Part shown: positions 48,599 through 60,900 of the stretch, in pieces
Position numbering within the stretch: position 1 is the stretch's first letter
Layout of the letters: each line of letters opens with the position of its first letter
Made by a program: the position numbers and the translations under genes
NCBI RefSeq assembly: GCF_018913965.1
Contig: NZ_JAHMHG010000002.1
Location: 1-64,000, forward strand
Reading direction: 5' to 3'
Length of the DNA stretch: 64,000 bases
DNA from: Mycoplasma sp. CSL7491-lung
GTDB taxonomy: Bacteria; Bacillota_I; Bacilli_A; Mycoplasmatales; Metamycoplasmataceae
Notes under the pieces: model-generated
Told to the model about the DNA's origin: nothing
Seen by the model: the letters and a program-made list of their open reading frames with translations, nothing else
The model's database searches: none

Positions 48599-49571
48599 TT
48601 CTACCTTGAATATTATTTTTTAAAACTATAAACTCGTCGTATATTGGTCTTAATTTACTATTATTAAACATTTTACCAATTAAATATTCTTCAGCCTCGT
48701 AATAATCATTAATATTTTGTGTTTCTAACTCTTTAATTAAAGTATTAACATACTTTGTTCAAGAATCTGTTTTGCGCGCTTTACGACCAATAAACATTGC
48801 TAGATTTAAGACTTTATAATCTGTAACTTTACTAGCTCAAAATGAAATTAAGTCATTATCCACCATTGATAATGAAATTTTATTAATTTGTGAATAAAAT
48901 TCATCTGGTTTAAGATTTATTATCGCATCATAAGTATTTGTGTAAATAACACTCCCCGCTTGAAGAGGTATTTTAATATGTTGATTTTTAGTCATTACTC
49001 TTAATTCATTTTCTGTATATTCTTTTTTACCAACATTTGTGTAATGTTGTTTAATATTATTTTTAGAACTTGTTTCATTAGGATTAAACATATCAAAGAA
49101 ATTTGTTGTAATGTCTTCATAATTAGAATCATCAATAACGCTAATTTTATGTTTTTTGGTACTTATTAAGTAATTCAAGTTAGATAAACCAATATTATCT
49201 TTTATTAAATTAGAAATATATTCATTATTTATAATACCGTTATAATCGAGTGGCTTTTGTAAATCAAAGATAGAAATAGCTTTTGAGTTGTCGTTATATA
49301 AATTAATTAAACCTACTGCCTCTAATTTTTTACGAGCAACATTTAAACTATCTATATTAATATTTAAATATAAACTTAAGAGACTAAATGGAAACTCAAC
49401 CTTACGTCAATTAGATTCCTTCACAAGATCTAATAAATACTCATATAAGTAAACTGCCTCAGCACCCAAAAAAGGCCCGTAAAAAAGTCTAAGATTTTCA
49501 CGATCCTCATTGCTAATAATAGTTGTTTTACTTATTTCGAAATTATCATAGTCTAAATTTACTTTTTCCAT
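48591..49571 (-). CDS. DnaB/DnaD-like replication initiation protein
   Basis: Predicted 326 aa, with several TGA codons as Trp. It resembles the Bacillus DnaB (replication initiation and membrane attachment) and DnaD group: an N-terminal winged-helix-like part (LRLFYGPFLGAEAVYLYEYL) and a C-terminal DnaD-like helical segment (FYSQINKISLSMVDNDLISF, then KVTDYKVLNLAMFI). The assignment rests on these segments and on its place directly before the dnaI-like gene, the order also seen in Bacillus. AGGAGG precedes the ATG. Confidence 0.75.
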
Positions 49572-49613
49572 TATGTCCTCCTAAAATTTAGTAGCTTTAT
49601 TATTTTATAATTA

Positions 49614-50180
49614 TTATTGAGTTTTTAATAATATTTTTTTTATTTTTTTAGTTATCTCTCGATTATCATTATAGATATCCACAAATATTAAGTTTTTATT
49701 TTTTCTTTTTAAATCTATTATATAGTCATTTTTTTTATTTAGTCAGTCTACAAGAGGGTTTTCCACAACAAATTTATTTTTTCTATGAATAACAACAACA
49801 TATTTTAATAATTTTGAAAAATCAATTATTTCAGAGTCTAAAACGGGCAATTCAATAAAATCGTAATTATTATTTACTAAATGTTCATAAATGTAAGGAT
49901 AAATAATATTTTCAATTTTATATATATTATTAAAATTGTTTAATATTCATTCTTTTAATAATTGTTTACTAATAATTTGATCTTTTACTATAAAATCACC
50001 AATTTTTTTCTTCATTTCATAAATTAACTCATTATTAGTTTTATATAAATTAGAAACATAATCATCTAAAATTAATGTACTATATCCCATTTTTTTTAAC
50101 TCTTGTATTATGGTGGTTTTTCCAGAACCAATTTGACCACAAATAGCTATAGGTTTATTAGAAGTTTTTTCTAAGTTCAT
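49614..50180 (-). CDS. coaE: Dephospho-CoA kinase
   Basis: Predicted 188 aa, with two TGA codons as Trp. The P-loop GQIGSGKTTI is at residues about 14-23, followed by LDDYVSNLY where CoaE has the DADxxxxxL segment. It makes the last step of coenzyme A synthesis. Its start overlaps the 5'-3' exonuclease gene by 23 bases. The C-terminal part is divergent and lysine-rich. Other P-loop kinases are possible, but order (exonuclease then coaE) matches polA-coaE neighbours in Firmicutes. Confidence 0.8.
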
Positions 50181-51042
50181 TTATAACTACGCTTAATTCC
50201 AGTTCCATTAGTATATCCATGGCATTATTATAATTTAGTTGTAATTTATAAAATTCTAAATTTGTTTCAAAATTTTCAACATCACAATTTAATATAGATA
50301 AATTATATGACATTAAACCGGTTTGATATCCATTAATTAATTTATTTTTGACACTTTTAGTTAGATCGCTATTATTTTCTAAATTTTTATATATATTTTC
50401 AAAATTATTATACTTTTCAAGCAAACTTATAGCGGTTTTTTCGCCAATTCCGAACACCCCCGGAAGATTATCTGAAGAATCTCCTTTTAACCCTTTGTAT
50501 GAAGTTAATTGATTTGGTAGAAATTTAAAAATTTGAAAAAAATTATCTTTATTAATTTCTTTGTAGTTAGTTTTATCTTTGCGAAGAATTGTTACATTTT
50601 CATCTACGAGTTGTAATAAATCATTATCTGCTGAAAAAACATATTTTTTTCCATTAACTTTAGAACAATATGTCGCAATTAAATCATCTGCTTCGTCTCC
50701 TAACTTTTCTTGTCAAACAACATTTAGTCCGCTTAATATTCTTTTAATTCAGTCAAATTGAGGGTAAAGTATATCCGGAGCTTTAGTTCTTCCTGATTTA
50801 TATTCTGAAAAAATTTCATGTCTTTTTGTGGGGCCCTTAGCATCAAAAGCAACAAAAATACTATCAGGTCTCACAAATTTAATTAGTTTTAAAAATTGCA
50901 TCATAAAAGCTTGAATTGCATTGGTAGGCACACCAAAAGAATTGCTTAAAATTAAACTACCTTCACCTCTATATGTTGCATAAAAAGATTGGAACATTAA
51001 ATAATTACCGTCAATTACTAAACTCTTTTTGTTATTCTCCAT
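50158..51042 (-). CDS. 5'-3' exonuclease (polA N-terminal domain type)
   Basis: Predicted 294 aa, a stand-alone version of the DNA polymerase I 5' nuclease, as is usual in Mollicutes. Metal-binding and core motifs appear: VIDGNYLMFQSFYA, FVAFDAKGPTKRHE, EKLGDEADDLIATYC, YVFSADNDLLQLV and KGDSSDNLPGVFGIGEKTA (the helix-hairpin-helix). It removes RNA primers and flaps. It overlaps dnaE by 11 bases and coaE by 23 bases. Confidence 0.93.
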
Positions 51043-54004
51043 AAATCTCCTCGTAATTTAATATATTGTAAAATCTATTATCTTTTTTAGAAATTAACAC
51101 TCTTATTTTTCTTCTTGTATCTAAATTTATTAAATTTCTTATTTTGCTATTAAACCCATTTGCTGTTACAGTTGTTGAAAAGTCACTTATTTTCAAACTA
51201 GTTTGTCTTTCGTTTTTGAATCCAACCTTAACACTAATGAGTTCAACCTCTAATCATATTTTTTCTTCACCAACATTAGCTAGACAAGGCACATTATGAT
51301 CTATTTGTTTATTATGAACTTTATGATAGGAAGTGTTGTAACTATTGCCTAATAATTTGATCTCTAATTCTTTTTGTTCTTTTAAATCGTTCGACTCAAT
51401 AGGTAAATTTTTAGTATACATCTCCAAATTTAACTCTTTTATAAAGTCTAATAGATACGAATTATATTCTTCTTGGTCAATATTATTTCTTTTTATTCTA
51501 AGCACTAAGTCAGAATAAAAAGTTTTTGCTATATTAGTTCAAGAAAGTAGAGTATTTATATTATTAAATTCTCTCATTGAGCCAGACTTAATTAAAAGAT
51601 CTATATTAGACTCACTTAAACCATACAGTCTCATTCTTAAGTATGCTTCAATAAAATTATTATAAAAACCATTAATACTACGTTCATAAACAATTTTATC
51701 AATTGCAACCTTACCAAGACCTTTAATCATTAAAAGCGGTAAAAAAATGGAATTATTATGAATATTAGCATCGTCACTAGAATAATTTATTGATGGTGTT
51801 TCGATGTTTATATTGCACAAAAAAGCTTCGTCCGAGTATTTTTTAATAGCGTCTAAATCACCACTACTTTCACTAAGTAGAACTTTAAAAAATAACATTG
51901 GAAATCTCGCTTTATAATATGCTAATTTATATGCAATTAAAGCATACGCAACGGCATGTGATTTATTAAATCCATAGTTAGCAAATTTTTCTATATTAAA
52001 GTATATTTTTTTTAAAATTTCGAAATTAATGTTATTTTTTAGCCCGCCTTCAAAAAACATCTTTCTGTAAGAATGTAATTTTGACTCATCTTTTTTAGAA
52101 ATTGCTCTTCTTAATAAATCGGCTTGTGCGAAAGAAAGCCCTGATATCTTTTGGACTATTTCCATGATCTGTTCTTGGTAAACAATTATTCCGAAAGTTG
52201 ATTTAACTATTTGATCATAAATCGGATGTATTTTTTCAATTAAATATGGATTGTTTTTATTTTTAGCATAAATCGGTATATACTCAAGAGGTCCGGGTCT
52301 AAATAATGAAATAATAGCATAAATATCGTCAAAACTATCAATTCTAACATCCTTAATTGTTTTTTTCATACCTGGAGATTCCAATTGAAAAATACCGTTT
52401 GTATTTAAAGAATTTAGTAAATTAAAAGTGATTTTATCGTTAAATAATGAAACATTGTCCTCTAAAATTGAATCAAAGTGATTTTCGGGTTCTAGACTTT
52501 TTTCTATATTATTAATAAAAGTTAAGTTTTTTAGACCTAAAAAATCTATTTTTATTAATCCATATTTTTCTAAATTATCAAGTGTCATTTCAACTTGTTG
52601 TAAGGTTTGTTGGTTTTTACGTACAGGAACAACATTATATAAGGGTTGATTACAAATTATTAAACCTGCGGGATGAACTCCGGTTTGCCTTGGTAATCCT
52701 TCAATTCTAGAAGCTAAATTATGTAACTGCGGATATTTATCTGCTCAAATTTTATATTTTTTGTTACTTTCATAATTTTCAATTAAATTTGAAAATTTAG
52801 AACTTATAGAAGCTGAAATTTTATCAATTTCATCTTTTGGGATTATAACTTCATTATGATTAATAAATCTAGCAGTGTCACGAATAGAATTTTTAGAAGC
52901 TAAAGTTTGAAATGTAGAAATAAAAGAAACATTTTCTTCGCCATATTTATTTTTCACGTATTCGAAAACTTCATCACGTCTTGTGTCTTGTATATCGATA
53001 TCTATATCCGGTAACGTAACGCGTTCAACATTTAAAAAACGCTCAAATAATAAATTAAACTCTAAAGGATTAACTGAAGTAATTTCTAATAAATAAGAAA
53101 TTAATGAACCTGAAGCACTACCACGTCCTGGACCTATTTCAATACCTTGTTTACGTGCAAAACTAAGAGCGTCTTGAATTATTAAAAAATAGTTTATGAA
53201 TCCCAATTGTTTAATTACGTTAAACTCATAATTTATCCTATCATTAACTATTTTTACATCATATTCTTTTATTATTTTTTTATATCTTTTTCCAAGAATT
53301 AATTTTTTAAAAAAATCAATATTATCATTAGAAAAATTAGCTAATTTAATTTCACTATTTGGTTTAGTTATATTTATACTTTCAACAATATTGACCATTT
53401 GATCATAAACCTCTTGGTCTAATTCTTCAAATTCATTATCTAAAAAATAATCGTTGTATATCTTATTTACAACATCATTATTTGGATTGATAAAATTAAG
53501 AAGAGGCAACAATTCATTATCTTCTTTATGCAAAATTCTTTTTGTAGGTGCATAAACCACTTTTCTATTATTGATATTTTTCTTAGAATTAAAGTAAAAA
53601 TTTTTGGGTAATTCGCTTAAAATTATTTTTTTCGCAACCATCCCAAGTTCAAAATGATCTATTACAAATAAATCATTGCTTTCAAAATCAAAAAGTGACA
53701 AATTATCACCTTTTGATTTTTTATAAATTAATTTTTGAATAAGCCTTAAACCTTCATTATTTCTTGCTAAAACAATTATCGCAAAATTCTCATTTAGATA
53801 AAATTCAGAACCAATTATAGGTTTAAAATCATATTTTTCTTGAAAATTTCAATAATATTGAAGTCCAAATAAATTTTCTTTATCTGTTAAAGGAATATAC
53901 TTAATATTCTTTTCTTTTGCAAGTTCTAAAAGTTCTTGAACTCTTATGGTAGAACTCAAAAATGAATATTCTGTATTTGTGTGTAGATATATTTTTTCTC
54001 TCAT
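51032..54004 (-). CDS. dnaE: DNA polymerase III alpha subunit, DnaE type
   Basis: Predicted 990 aa, with many TGA as Trp. The catalytic site is PDIDIDIQDTRRDEV, preceded by GPGRGSASGSLISYLL; later motifs are FRPGPLEYIPIYAKNK, QEQIMEIVQKISG and FNKSHAVAYALIAYK. The N-terminal PHP domain starts with LHTNTEYSFL, where the usual second His is Asn, so its nuclease is probably inactive. The C-terminal part is short compared with 1160-aa DnaE. It probably copies DNA alongside PolC, which is not here. It heads the run dnaE to fmt. Confidence 0.95.
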
Positions 54005-54129
54005 ATATTAATTTTATATTTTTAATTAATAAATAAAAATATTTAATATTTTTTTAGAAAAAACTATTTAAAAGTAAAGAATAAATAATTCATTTTAAAA
54101 TAATTTCAATCACCATAAAATTTATAAAA

Positions 54130-54135
54130 TATAAT
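54130..54135 (+). promoter_or_regulatory. -10 box of the lipoprotein gene
   Basis: TATAAT ends 6 nt before the ATG at 54142, with only T between them and no Shine-Dalgarno. A transcript starting at the usual distance would begin at or beside the ATG, so the mRNA is likely leaderless. Confidence 0.6.
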
Positions 54136-54141
54136 TTTTTT

Positions 54142-55440
54142 ATGAAAAAAGTAAAAAATAAAATTCTATTGTTTGTTTTCCTAAATCTTATCGCATTACC
54201 AACAGTTACAATTTCATGTTCTCAAACACAAAACAAAGAAAATAATAACCAACATGTAAAAAGTACTAACTCTAAAAAAACAATAATTAACGAAAAACAA
54301 AATCAAAGTTCAAATCACAAAGATAACGAAACTAGCAAAACTACCGAAACATCTAATTCAAAAGAAAATAAAACAACAAATATTAACAATAAATCTAGTT
54401 TAGATTTAGATAATTTAAAAATAGTCGCTACAGAGAATATTTCCCAAATATGAAATTCCAAAAATAGAATGGATAATATAAATAAAAATAATTTTAGAAT
54501 TATTAATATTCCTAACGGATATAAAGCAGAAGTAATTTCAATAGATAAAATAAAAGGAAATTCTAAATATAGCGATAAAATACGAATAAATTACACATGA
54601 ACAAATACAATTTCTAATGAAAAAGGAACTCAAAATATCTTTTTTTATAGACCTTGAGATTTAAAAATAAATTATACTAGACCTCATTCTGGTTTAGCAG
54701 AAGGTAATAATGAAGAAAAAGAAATGCCTGAATTTAAAATTAATGAATTTGAAAATTTTATTTCAGGAATTAGTTTTCAAGTAGAAAAAAGTTTTTTCGA
54801 TGAAAACTCAAACTTAATCATTTTCAATAAAGAACAATTAATTAATAATATATATAATTTTATTAATAGTAAATTTATCAATGGAGACGAAACAGAAAAA
54901 AACTTATTTGAAAACAATCCCGATCAATGAAAAAACAATTTTATATCTCAAAAATATAATAAAAAATATTCATTGGACAAAGTAAAGACACAAATAAAAT
55001 GAGGGGAAAAAATTAATCCATTCAAAATGATTGATAATTCAAAATTTTTAGAAACAGAAATCAACGACTTAAATAAAATGTTAGTTGACAGATTTGATAT
55101 AAAAACCACTTTTTATAAATTAAAATCAAATAATGAAGATATTTTTTATTTAATTCCTTCATTTGATTTTGTCGATAAATGAACAAATCAAAAAATAGTT
55201 AAAGTCGTGAATGTATATAATCAATTCTTTTATAATAATGATGATATTAGTTGATTATCAACCGAAAAATTAAATAATTATTTTAATAAAATAGCAGAAG
55301 AATCAAGTGAAAAATGAAATGACGACAGAATTAGTAGTCAAATTCCAATCGTTAACGCAATAAATTTCACAACAATGAATAATATATACGATGAAATAAT
55401 AAACAGTTTAATCGATAAAGTTAAAAATATTTCAAAATAA
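54142..55440 (+). CDS. Lipoprotein of unknown function
   Basis: Predicted 432 aa. The signal peptide has KK-rich start, hydrophobic core and the lipobox VTISC with Cys at residue 26, so the mature protein is lipid-anchored to the outer face. Residues about 28-100 are an Asn/Lys/Thr/Ser-rich linker, and the remainder is a mixed alpha-beta domain with many Trp (TGA) such as NSKNRMDN and WTNQKIVKVV. No family is recognised. It is flanked by the divergent dnaE operon and a terminator. Confidence 0.85.
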
Positions 55441-55443
55441 ATT

Positions 55444-55476
55444 AAAATCATCTCCATATTAAAAGGAGATGATTTT
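55444..55476 (+). terminator. Lipoprotein gene terminator
   Basis: AAAATCATCTCC (55444-55455) and GGAGATGATTTT (55465-55476) form a perfect 12-bp stem with flanking A/T runs. Confidence 0.85.
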
Positions 55477-55520
55477 AAAAATAAAAATCCCAAACGGGAT
55501 TTTAGGTCAATTTCTTGAAA

Positions 55521-55594
55521 TGGAGCGAGTAAAGGGAATCGAACCCTCATAGTCAGCTTGGAAGGCTGAAGTTCTGCCATTAAACTATACTCGC
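55521..55594 (-). tRNA. tRNA-Gly (UCC)
   Basis: The minus strand starts GCGAGTA and ends TACTCGC plus TCCA, so CCA is encoded. The anticodon stem TCAGC/GCTGA encloses CTTCCAA with anticodon UCC. The D arm begins TAGTTTAATGGCAGAAC and the T arm has GGGTTCGATTCCC. TATAAT lies about 16 nt upstream on the minus strand. Confidence 0.97.
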
Positions 55595-55729
55595 AATTGC
55601 TTCTATAATATTATACACATTTTTAAAAATATCAAAATATTTTTATTTTTTTTATTTAAACACGCACTTATTTCGTTTGCGTAATAATATTTTATCATAA
55701 CTTTGAATATTTGTATAAAAAAATAAAAA

Positions 55730-55750
55730 AATATTGCATATAGCAATATT
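55730..55750 (-). terminator. Terminator overlapping the acetyltransferase stop
   Basis: AATATTGC (55730-55737) and GCAATATT (55743-55750) form a perfect 8-bp stem, followed on the minus strand by TTTTTTATTTTT. The TAA stop at 55749-55751 overlaps the stem. Confidence 0.75.
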
Positions 55751-56567
55751 AGTAATCATCTATCGAAATAACAAATAATCTTGAATAGTCTTCAAAACCT
55801 AATTTGTAATATAAATTTCCCGCATGCGGATTATCAAAGAATAAAACTGGTGTATAGTTATTTTTTAATAAATAATCAGATAGTTTTAAAACACAATCTT
55901 TTGCATGACCTTTTTTTCTATATTCTTCAAGTGTAAAAACACCACCAAGCATAGCAACATTCTTTATTTGTGCACTAACCGAAGCATGGGAAATAACAAT
56001 ATCATTTTCGTATTTTATAAAACCTTTATAATACCCTTTATTAAGAGATGTTTTTAAGTAATCAATATCTAAAGCTTGAGAACTAAGTCCTTCAAATTCT
56101 TTAATTCTTTTTCTAGAATTTATTACATTTTGCAAATCTTTTTCCTCAATAATTTTTGAGCTAAGATCTTCTAAATTGTTTAAATCATAAAACTTTTCTT
56201 TATTTATCTTCAAAATATATTCTTCTCTTACTCTAAAATTATTAAAGTTATTTGTCATAGCTATTTCTAAATCATTTCTAATAGTAGAAGAATAAATGAT
56301 ATTTTTTATTTTTTTATCCTTAATAAATTTAATTAGTGAATATATATTAAATTTAAAATCTTCTTTTGAGTATATCAATAAATTATTATAAAAACGCATA
56401 ATTATTACCTTATATTCATCAACAAAATAAGTTTCGGTAACCTCTGAATGCAATCCAAATTCCTCAATATCTGATATTAAAAATAAATATTGTATAGGAT
56501 CATCATTATATAGCAATTTTAATATAACTTCTTTATCTTTTTCGATGGCTTTTTTAAATTCAATCAT
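55749..56567 (-). CDS. GNAT-family N-acetyltransferase
   Basis: Predicted 272 aa with a two-part layout: an N-terminal GNAT-like half without a CoA site and a C-terminal catalytic half. The latter has the acetyl-CoA motif GVFTLEEYRKKGHAKDCVLK (RxxGxA type) and the closing FFDNPHAGNLYYKLGFEDYS. It transfers acetyl groups to an unknown amine. It starts 10 nt after the rsmG stop and is probably cotranscribed with it. A C-terminal ending of ISIDDY is near the terminator. Confidence 0.85.
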   Translation of the reverse strand: MIEFKKAIEKDKEVILKLLYNDDPIQYLFLISDIEEFGLHSEVTETYFVDEYKVIIMRFYNNLLIYSKEDFKFNIYSLIKFIKDKKIKNIIYSSTIRNDLEIAMTNNFNNFRVREEYILKINKEKFYDLNNLEDLSSKIIEEKDLQNVINSRKRIKEFEGLSSQALDIDYLKTSLNKGYYKGFIKYENDIVISHASVSAQIKNVAMLGGVFTLEEYRKKGHAKDCVLKLSDYLLKNNYTPVLFFDNPHAGNLYYKLGFEDYSRLFVISIDDY

Positions 56568-56577
56568 TTTAAAACTC

Positions 56578-57267
56578 CTAACTATTTTTAATAACTTTTC
56601 AAGAAAAAGGAAAAACGCTTGGTGTGCTTCTTAATTTAATTATTTTAACAATTTTATTATCTCTATTTTCTTTAGTGTCGATTAAATCAGTAACTTCTAA
56701 ATCAAATTTGATCTTTTTAAATATTTCTTTTGCGTCTTCTATTTCTTCCAAGACATTCTTACCTTTTAATAAATTTAATTCACCATTTACTTTTACTAAA
56801 TGAAATGATGACATCAACATTCCTTTTACGCTAGCAACCGCTCTAGCAGTAACTATATCATAAATATTTTTGTCTTTAACTTCTTCAACTCTATATCGGT
56901 ATATTTTCACAATATCTTCTAGTTTTAGAACATTTACAACTTCATTTAAAAAATTAAATCTCTTCAATAATGGTTCATAAATTGTAATTTTATGGTTTGG
57001 TTTAGTCAATGCAAAGGGTATAGATGGGAAACCTGCCCCTGAACCAACATCTAAAATGCTTAAATCTTTTTTATTTTTTGTAATTTCTAACATATATAAA
57101 AGAGATTCTCATATCCCTTCAGATCATAATCTTTCATTGCTAAACCCGGTTAAATTGATTATTTTATTTTTTTCTTCGATTAAATCAACGTATTTTTTAA
57201 ATAACTCAAAGTCTCAATTGTTTTCTAAACATAATTTTTGTATTTCTTCTTTTTTTGTGTTTGACAT
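56578..57267 (-). CDS. rsmG: 16S rRNA (guanine-N7) methyltransferase RsmG
   Basis: Predicted 229 aa, with three or more TGA as Trp. The SAM-binding loop is DVGSGAGFPSIPFA, followed by IYEPLLKRFNFLNEVV and VTARAVASVKGML, all RsmG landmarks. It methylates G527 (E. coli numbering) of 16S rRNA. On the minus strand TATAAT lies 9 nt before the ATG with no Shine-Dalgarno, so the leader is at most a few bases. Confidence 0.93.
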
Positions 57268-57313
57268 AATGTATTTATTATATCAATATTTTACGAAAAA
57301 AATGTTAAAGAAA

Positions 57314-57334
57314 AAGTGTAGTTAACTACACTTT
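57314..57334 (-). terminator. secDF terminator
   Basis: AAAGTGTAG and CTACACTTT pair around TTAA as a perfect 9-bp stem, followed on the minus strand by TTTTCTTTAAC. The stem overlaps the secDF stop codon. Confidence 0.75.
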
Positions 57335-59891
57335 AAATATAATCATTGATTCCGTTAAATGTTTGTTCTTCAGGTTTATTAATTTTTCAATAACCAGTTT
57401 CTTTTCTTCTTTTTAATATTTGTTGTCTTTTTGTTTCTAGAATTGTTCAAATTCATGTGGCTATAAATATAGATGAATAAACTCCTATACCAATTCCGAA
57501 TAACATTATTATATTAAATGAAAAATCAGTAGCATTAATAAATGCGAGTAAAACCGCAACAGCAAACATCGTTGTAAAAGAGGTATATAAACTACGTTTT
57601 AATATTTCACCGATAGAAGAATTGGCAATATTTATTATATCTTCTTTTGATAAAAATTGTTTATGATATTTAACCTTAACTGTTTCTCTTATTTTATCGA
57701 ATGTAACTATTGTATCATTAATACTTAATCCTAATATAGACAACATCGCTGCAACTATTATTGTATTAACTTGAATTCTTGTTATGAATATAAATGCTAG
57801 GACAACTAAAAAATCATGAATCAAACCAATTATAGCAGCTATTGCAAAGGTTCAGTTCATTCTAATTAACATATAAATAATTATTCCTATAAAGCTAATT
57901 CCTGTAGCTATTAAAGCGTTTTGAACAAGTTTTGTAGCTTCAGAATAAGAAACAGAATAATTAGTAACTAAAACATCATCATTTATATTTAAAACAAAAT
58001 CCTTGATAGATTGAAATTGATTTGTTAAATCTTGTTTTGTCCTAATTAAAACAACATAATTGTCGTTAGAATTTAATCCATTAATTTTAATAATATCCCC
58101 AGCGTCGTTGATACCTAAGTTTGTTGCGGAATTTATTAAACTATTAGATATTTCTTGAGCTTGTTTATAATTTAGATTTGTATTTTTTTCAAAATCTCCT
58201 TGAATGGTTATATTAATTCCACCACTAAATTCTATAGATCTATTAACTCCGTCTCAAAAAGAATTATTAAATCCTGCGAAAGCTCCAAAAACAATAGCGG
58301 CAATTATTAAGAAGATAAACGAAGATAAGGCAAATCATTTTGATTGTTTTATATAATTAAATTTAGCGACTTTAGAATTGAAATTGGTAGTTTTTCCGAT
58401 TTTTTTCTTAGAAATACCTAATAATCACAATCTATTATCAAAAATACCCGTATTAACCATTAATGTTGCGATAAATTTCGAAAACACTAGCATTGAAAAT
58501 AATGTAAATAACGTAGATAAAACTAAAGTAATTGAAAACCCTTTTACATCCTTAGTACCAAAATAAAACAAAATAAACCCAACAATTATTGTAGTCATAT
58601 TGGCATCTATAATCGAAGTTAACGAACTTCTAGAAGAGTTTTTGAAGGATTTTTTTAGGGTATCACCTGAATAAACTTGTTGTTTTAACCTTTCATAAGT
58701 GATTACGTTTGCATCTACGCTTATACCTATACCAATTATTAATGCAGCTAAAGTGGCAGGAGAATATTCTCCTCTCAATGCTGTAAAAATTAATAAAGTT
58801 AGAAAAATATATAGCGCCATAGCAATTGTGCTTAAAGAACCTAAAAGACCATAATTTACAATCATAAAAATTGAAATCATAGAAAATATAATTATTCCAG
58901 CAATCATTGCATAAAAGAATGAATTGGAATTTAAATTAGCATCAACATATATGCTTGATAAAACACTTAAATCGTACTTGCTTAAACCGAAGTTAATTTT
59001 ATTAGCAAGATCTATTGCGCTATCACGAGTAAAATTACCAGTAATACTTACTTTGTCTCCGTTAATTTGATAGTTAACTTGAGCAACACTAATTAAATAT
59101 TTTTGGCGAATATTTAAAATAAATTCTTTTATTTGGTTAGCCTTGCCTTCTTTATCTTTTAATTCTTCATTAACATGGACAAAATTTCATAAATTTTCTC
59201 CAGATTTTTTCCACTCATCCGGATAATTATTTTTAGCAATTGTTAACAATTTATCTATATCTAATCAAATCAATAATAATTGATCTGCTCTTTTAGTTGC
59301 ATATTCTGTTGCATCAGCTCATTGTTTTTGAGCATCAATACCATCTAATGTTATGCTTACATCACTTCCACCTGTTGTTGGATTCGGAACATATGATGCA
59401 CCATCCACTTTAAAAGGTGGTATTCAATTTTGAGGAGTACCATCTTCTAAAGAACCATTCCGGTTAAAAACACCATCGTAAAATAAAGGTTTAATATCTG
59501 AATCTGTTATAGTTAAAATGGGTTTTTCCACAATAGCTTTTTCAAAAGCAATTCTATCTGATTCAGAAATGCGGCCACTTTTTGTTATACGTATTTTTCC
59601 GTCACCTTCACTGTAGACAGATACTCCGTTTAATCCGGTACCACCAGTTAATCTATTAAATAATGATTTATTAACCTCTTCTGTTAATTCATTATTCGCA
59701 TTTGTTCCATCTTGTTTAACTTGAATTAATACTTCAATACCGCCACCATATTCTATTGATTTATTAACATTTTTTCCTATATAAAAAACGCTACCAAAAA
59801 CAATAGTCAACAATGCTATAAGTATTGTAGTTATATTCAAAATAAATCTTTTTCAATTATTAATTGATAATAATTTTTTAATATATTTCAT
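57333..59891 (-). CDS. secDF: Fused protein translocase SecDF
   Basis: Predicted 852 aa in one frame, with several TGA as Trp; I checked the gaps and saw no other stop. The N-terminal helix is followed by the SecD segment SIEYGGGIEVLIQV and a long P1-type periplasmic-side domain. The SecD membrane core has ALIIGIGISVDANVITYERL. The SecF half repeats it: SIEFSGGINITIQG and ILGLSINDTIVTFDKIRETV. It uses proton flow to pull secreted proteins through SecYEG. Fusion of SecD and SecF occurs in Bacillus and other Mollicutes. Confidence 0.92.
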
Positions 59892-59943
59892 ACTTATTAA
59901 ATATTACCATATTTTTTGTCTTTTTTTAGCGTTTTGTATTTTA

Positions 59944-60900
59944 CTAATAACTTAAATTCAACTTAATTAAATAATCAATTCCTTCTGAAGTAATTTGTCT
60001 TCCTCTAGAATTTTTCTTTATTAATTTTAAATAAAGTAAAATGGGTTCAATTTCATTTAAAATATCTTGTTTTTCATGCGATAATAAGCTGGAAATAGTA
60101 TTTAAAGATACAGGTTTTTCGTCAAAGCCATCTCTCAAAATATTTAAATAATGAATATGTTCTTTTGTTAAACCGTACTTATATAACTCAAGATGTTTTA
60201 ATGCTTTTTTTACTATTTTTATATTTATCTGACCATTATTTATTGTTATAGCAAAATCATTGATTCTTTGTATTAAATGATTCGCTATCCTTGGTGTCCC
60301 TCTAGAATACTCCGCAATTTCCTTTAACAAAATATCATCAACTACAATATTAAGTTTTTTAGATGTTTTTCTTAGTATTTTGAATATATCATCATTATTA
60401 TAATTAACTAGTCTTCCGATATATCCAAACCTATCTTTAAAAGGTTGTGGTATATAATTTAATTTAGTAGTTGCACCTATTAAAGTGAAAGGTTTGACTT
60501 TCATCCTTATGGCTTTTGAATTTCCGTCAACACCTATGATTAAGTCAAAAACAAAATCCTCCATTGCATTATATAAAAATTCTACAATAGATTTGTTTAT
60601 ACTATGAATTTCATCTATAAAAACTATATCTCCACTATTTATAACAGAAAGAACATTTATAATGTCTGATTTCTTTTCTAAATTTGCACCTTGAATAAAG
60701 TGAATTTTTTTATTCATTTTAGTTGCGATGATACTTGCTAAAGTAGTTTTTCCCATACCTGGTGGTCCATATAATAAAACATGAGGTAAAGGAATATTTT
60801 GTTTCGTTGAGCTTTCTACCATGGCATCCAAAGTTTTTTTGAGATTGTTTTGACCAATAAAATCATTAAAATTATTAGGCCTGAGTTCTCTGATTTTCAT
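59944..60900 (-). CDS. ruvB: Holliday junction helicase RuvB
   Basis: Predicted 318 aa. The AAA+ motifs are LRPNNFNDFIGQ, Walker A LLYGPPGMGKTTLA, Walker B IVFIDEIHSINK, sensor LIGATTKLNYIPQPFKDRFG, and Arg finger region YSRGTPRIANHLIQRI. The C-terminal winged helix ends with RGRQITSEG. With RuvA it drives branch migration. It overlaps ruvA by 26 bases, and secDF follows after 52 nt. Confidence 0.97.
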   Translation of the reverse strand: MKIRELRPNNFNDFIGQNNLKKTLDAMVESSTKQNIPLPHVLLYGPPGMGKTTLASIIATKMNKKIHFIQGANLEKKSDIINVLSVINSGDIVFIDEIHSINKSIVEFLYNAMEDFVFDLIIGVDGNSKAIRMKVKPFTLIGATTKLNYIPQPFKDRFGYIGRLVNYNNDDIFKILRKTSKKLNIVVDDILLKEIAEYSRGTPRIANHLIQRINDFAITINNGQINIKIVKKALKHLELYKYGLTKEHIHYLNILRDGFDEKPVSLNTISSLLSHEKQDILNEIEPILLYLKLIKKNSRGRQITSEGIDYLIKLNLSY

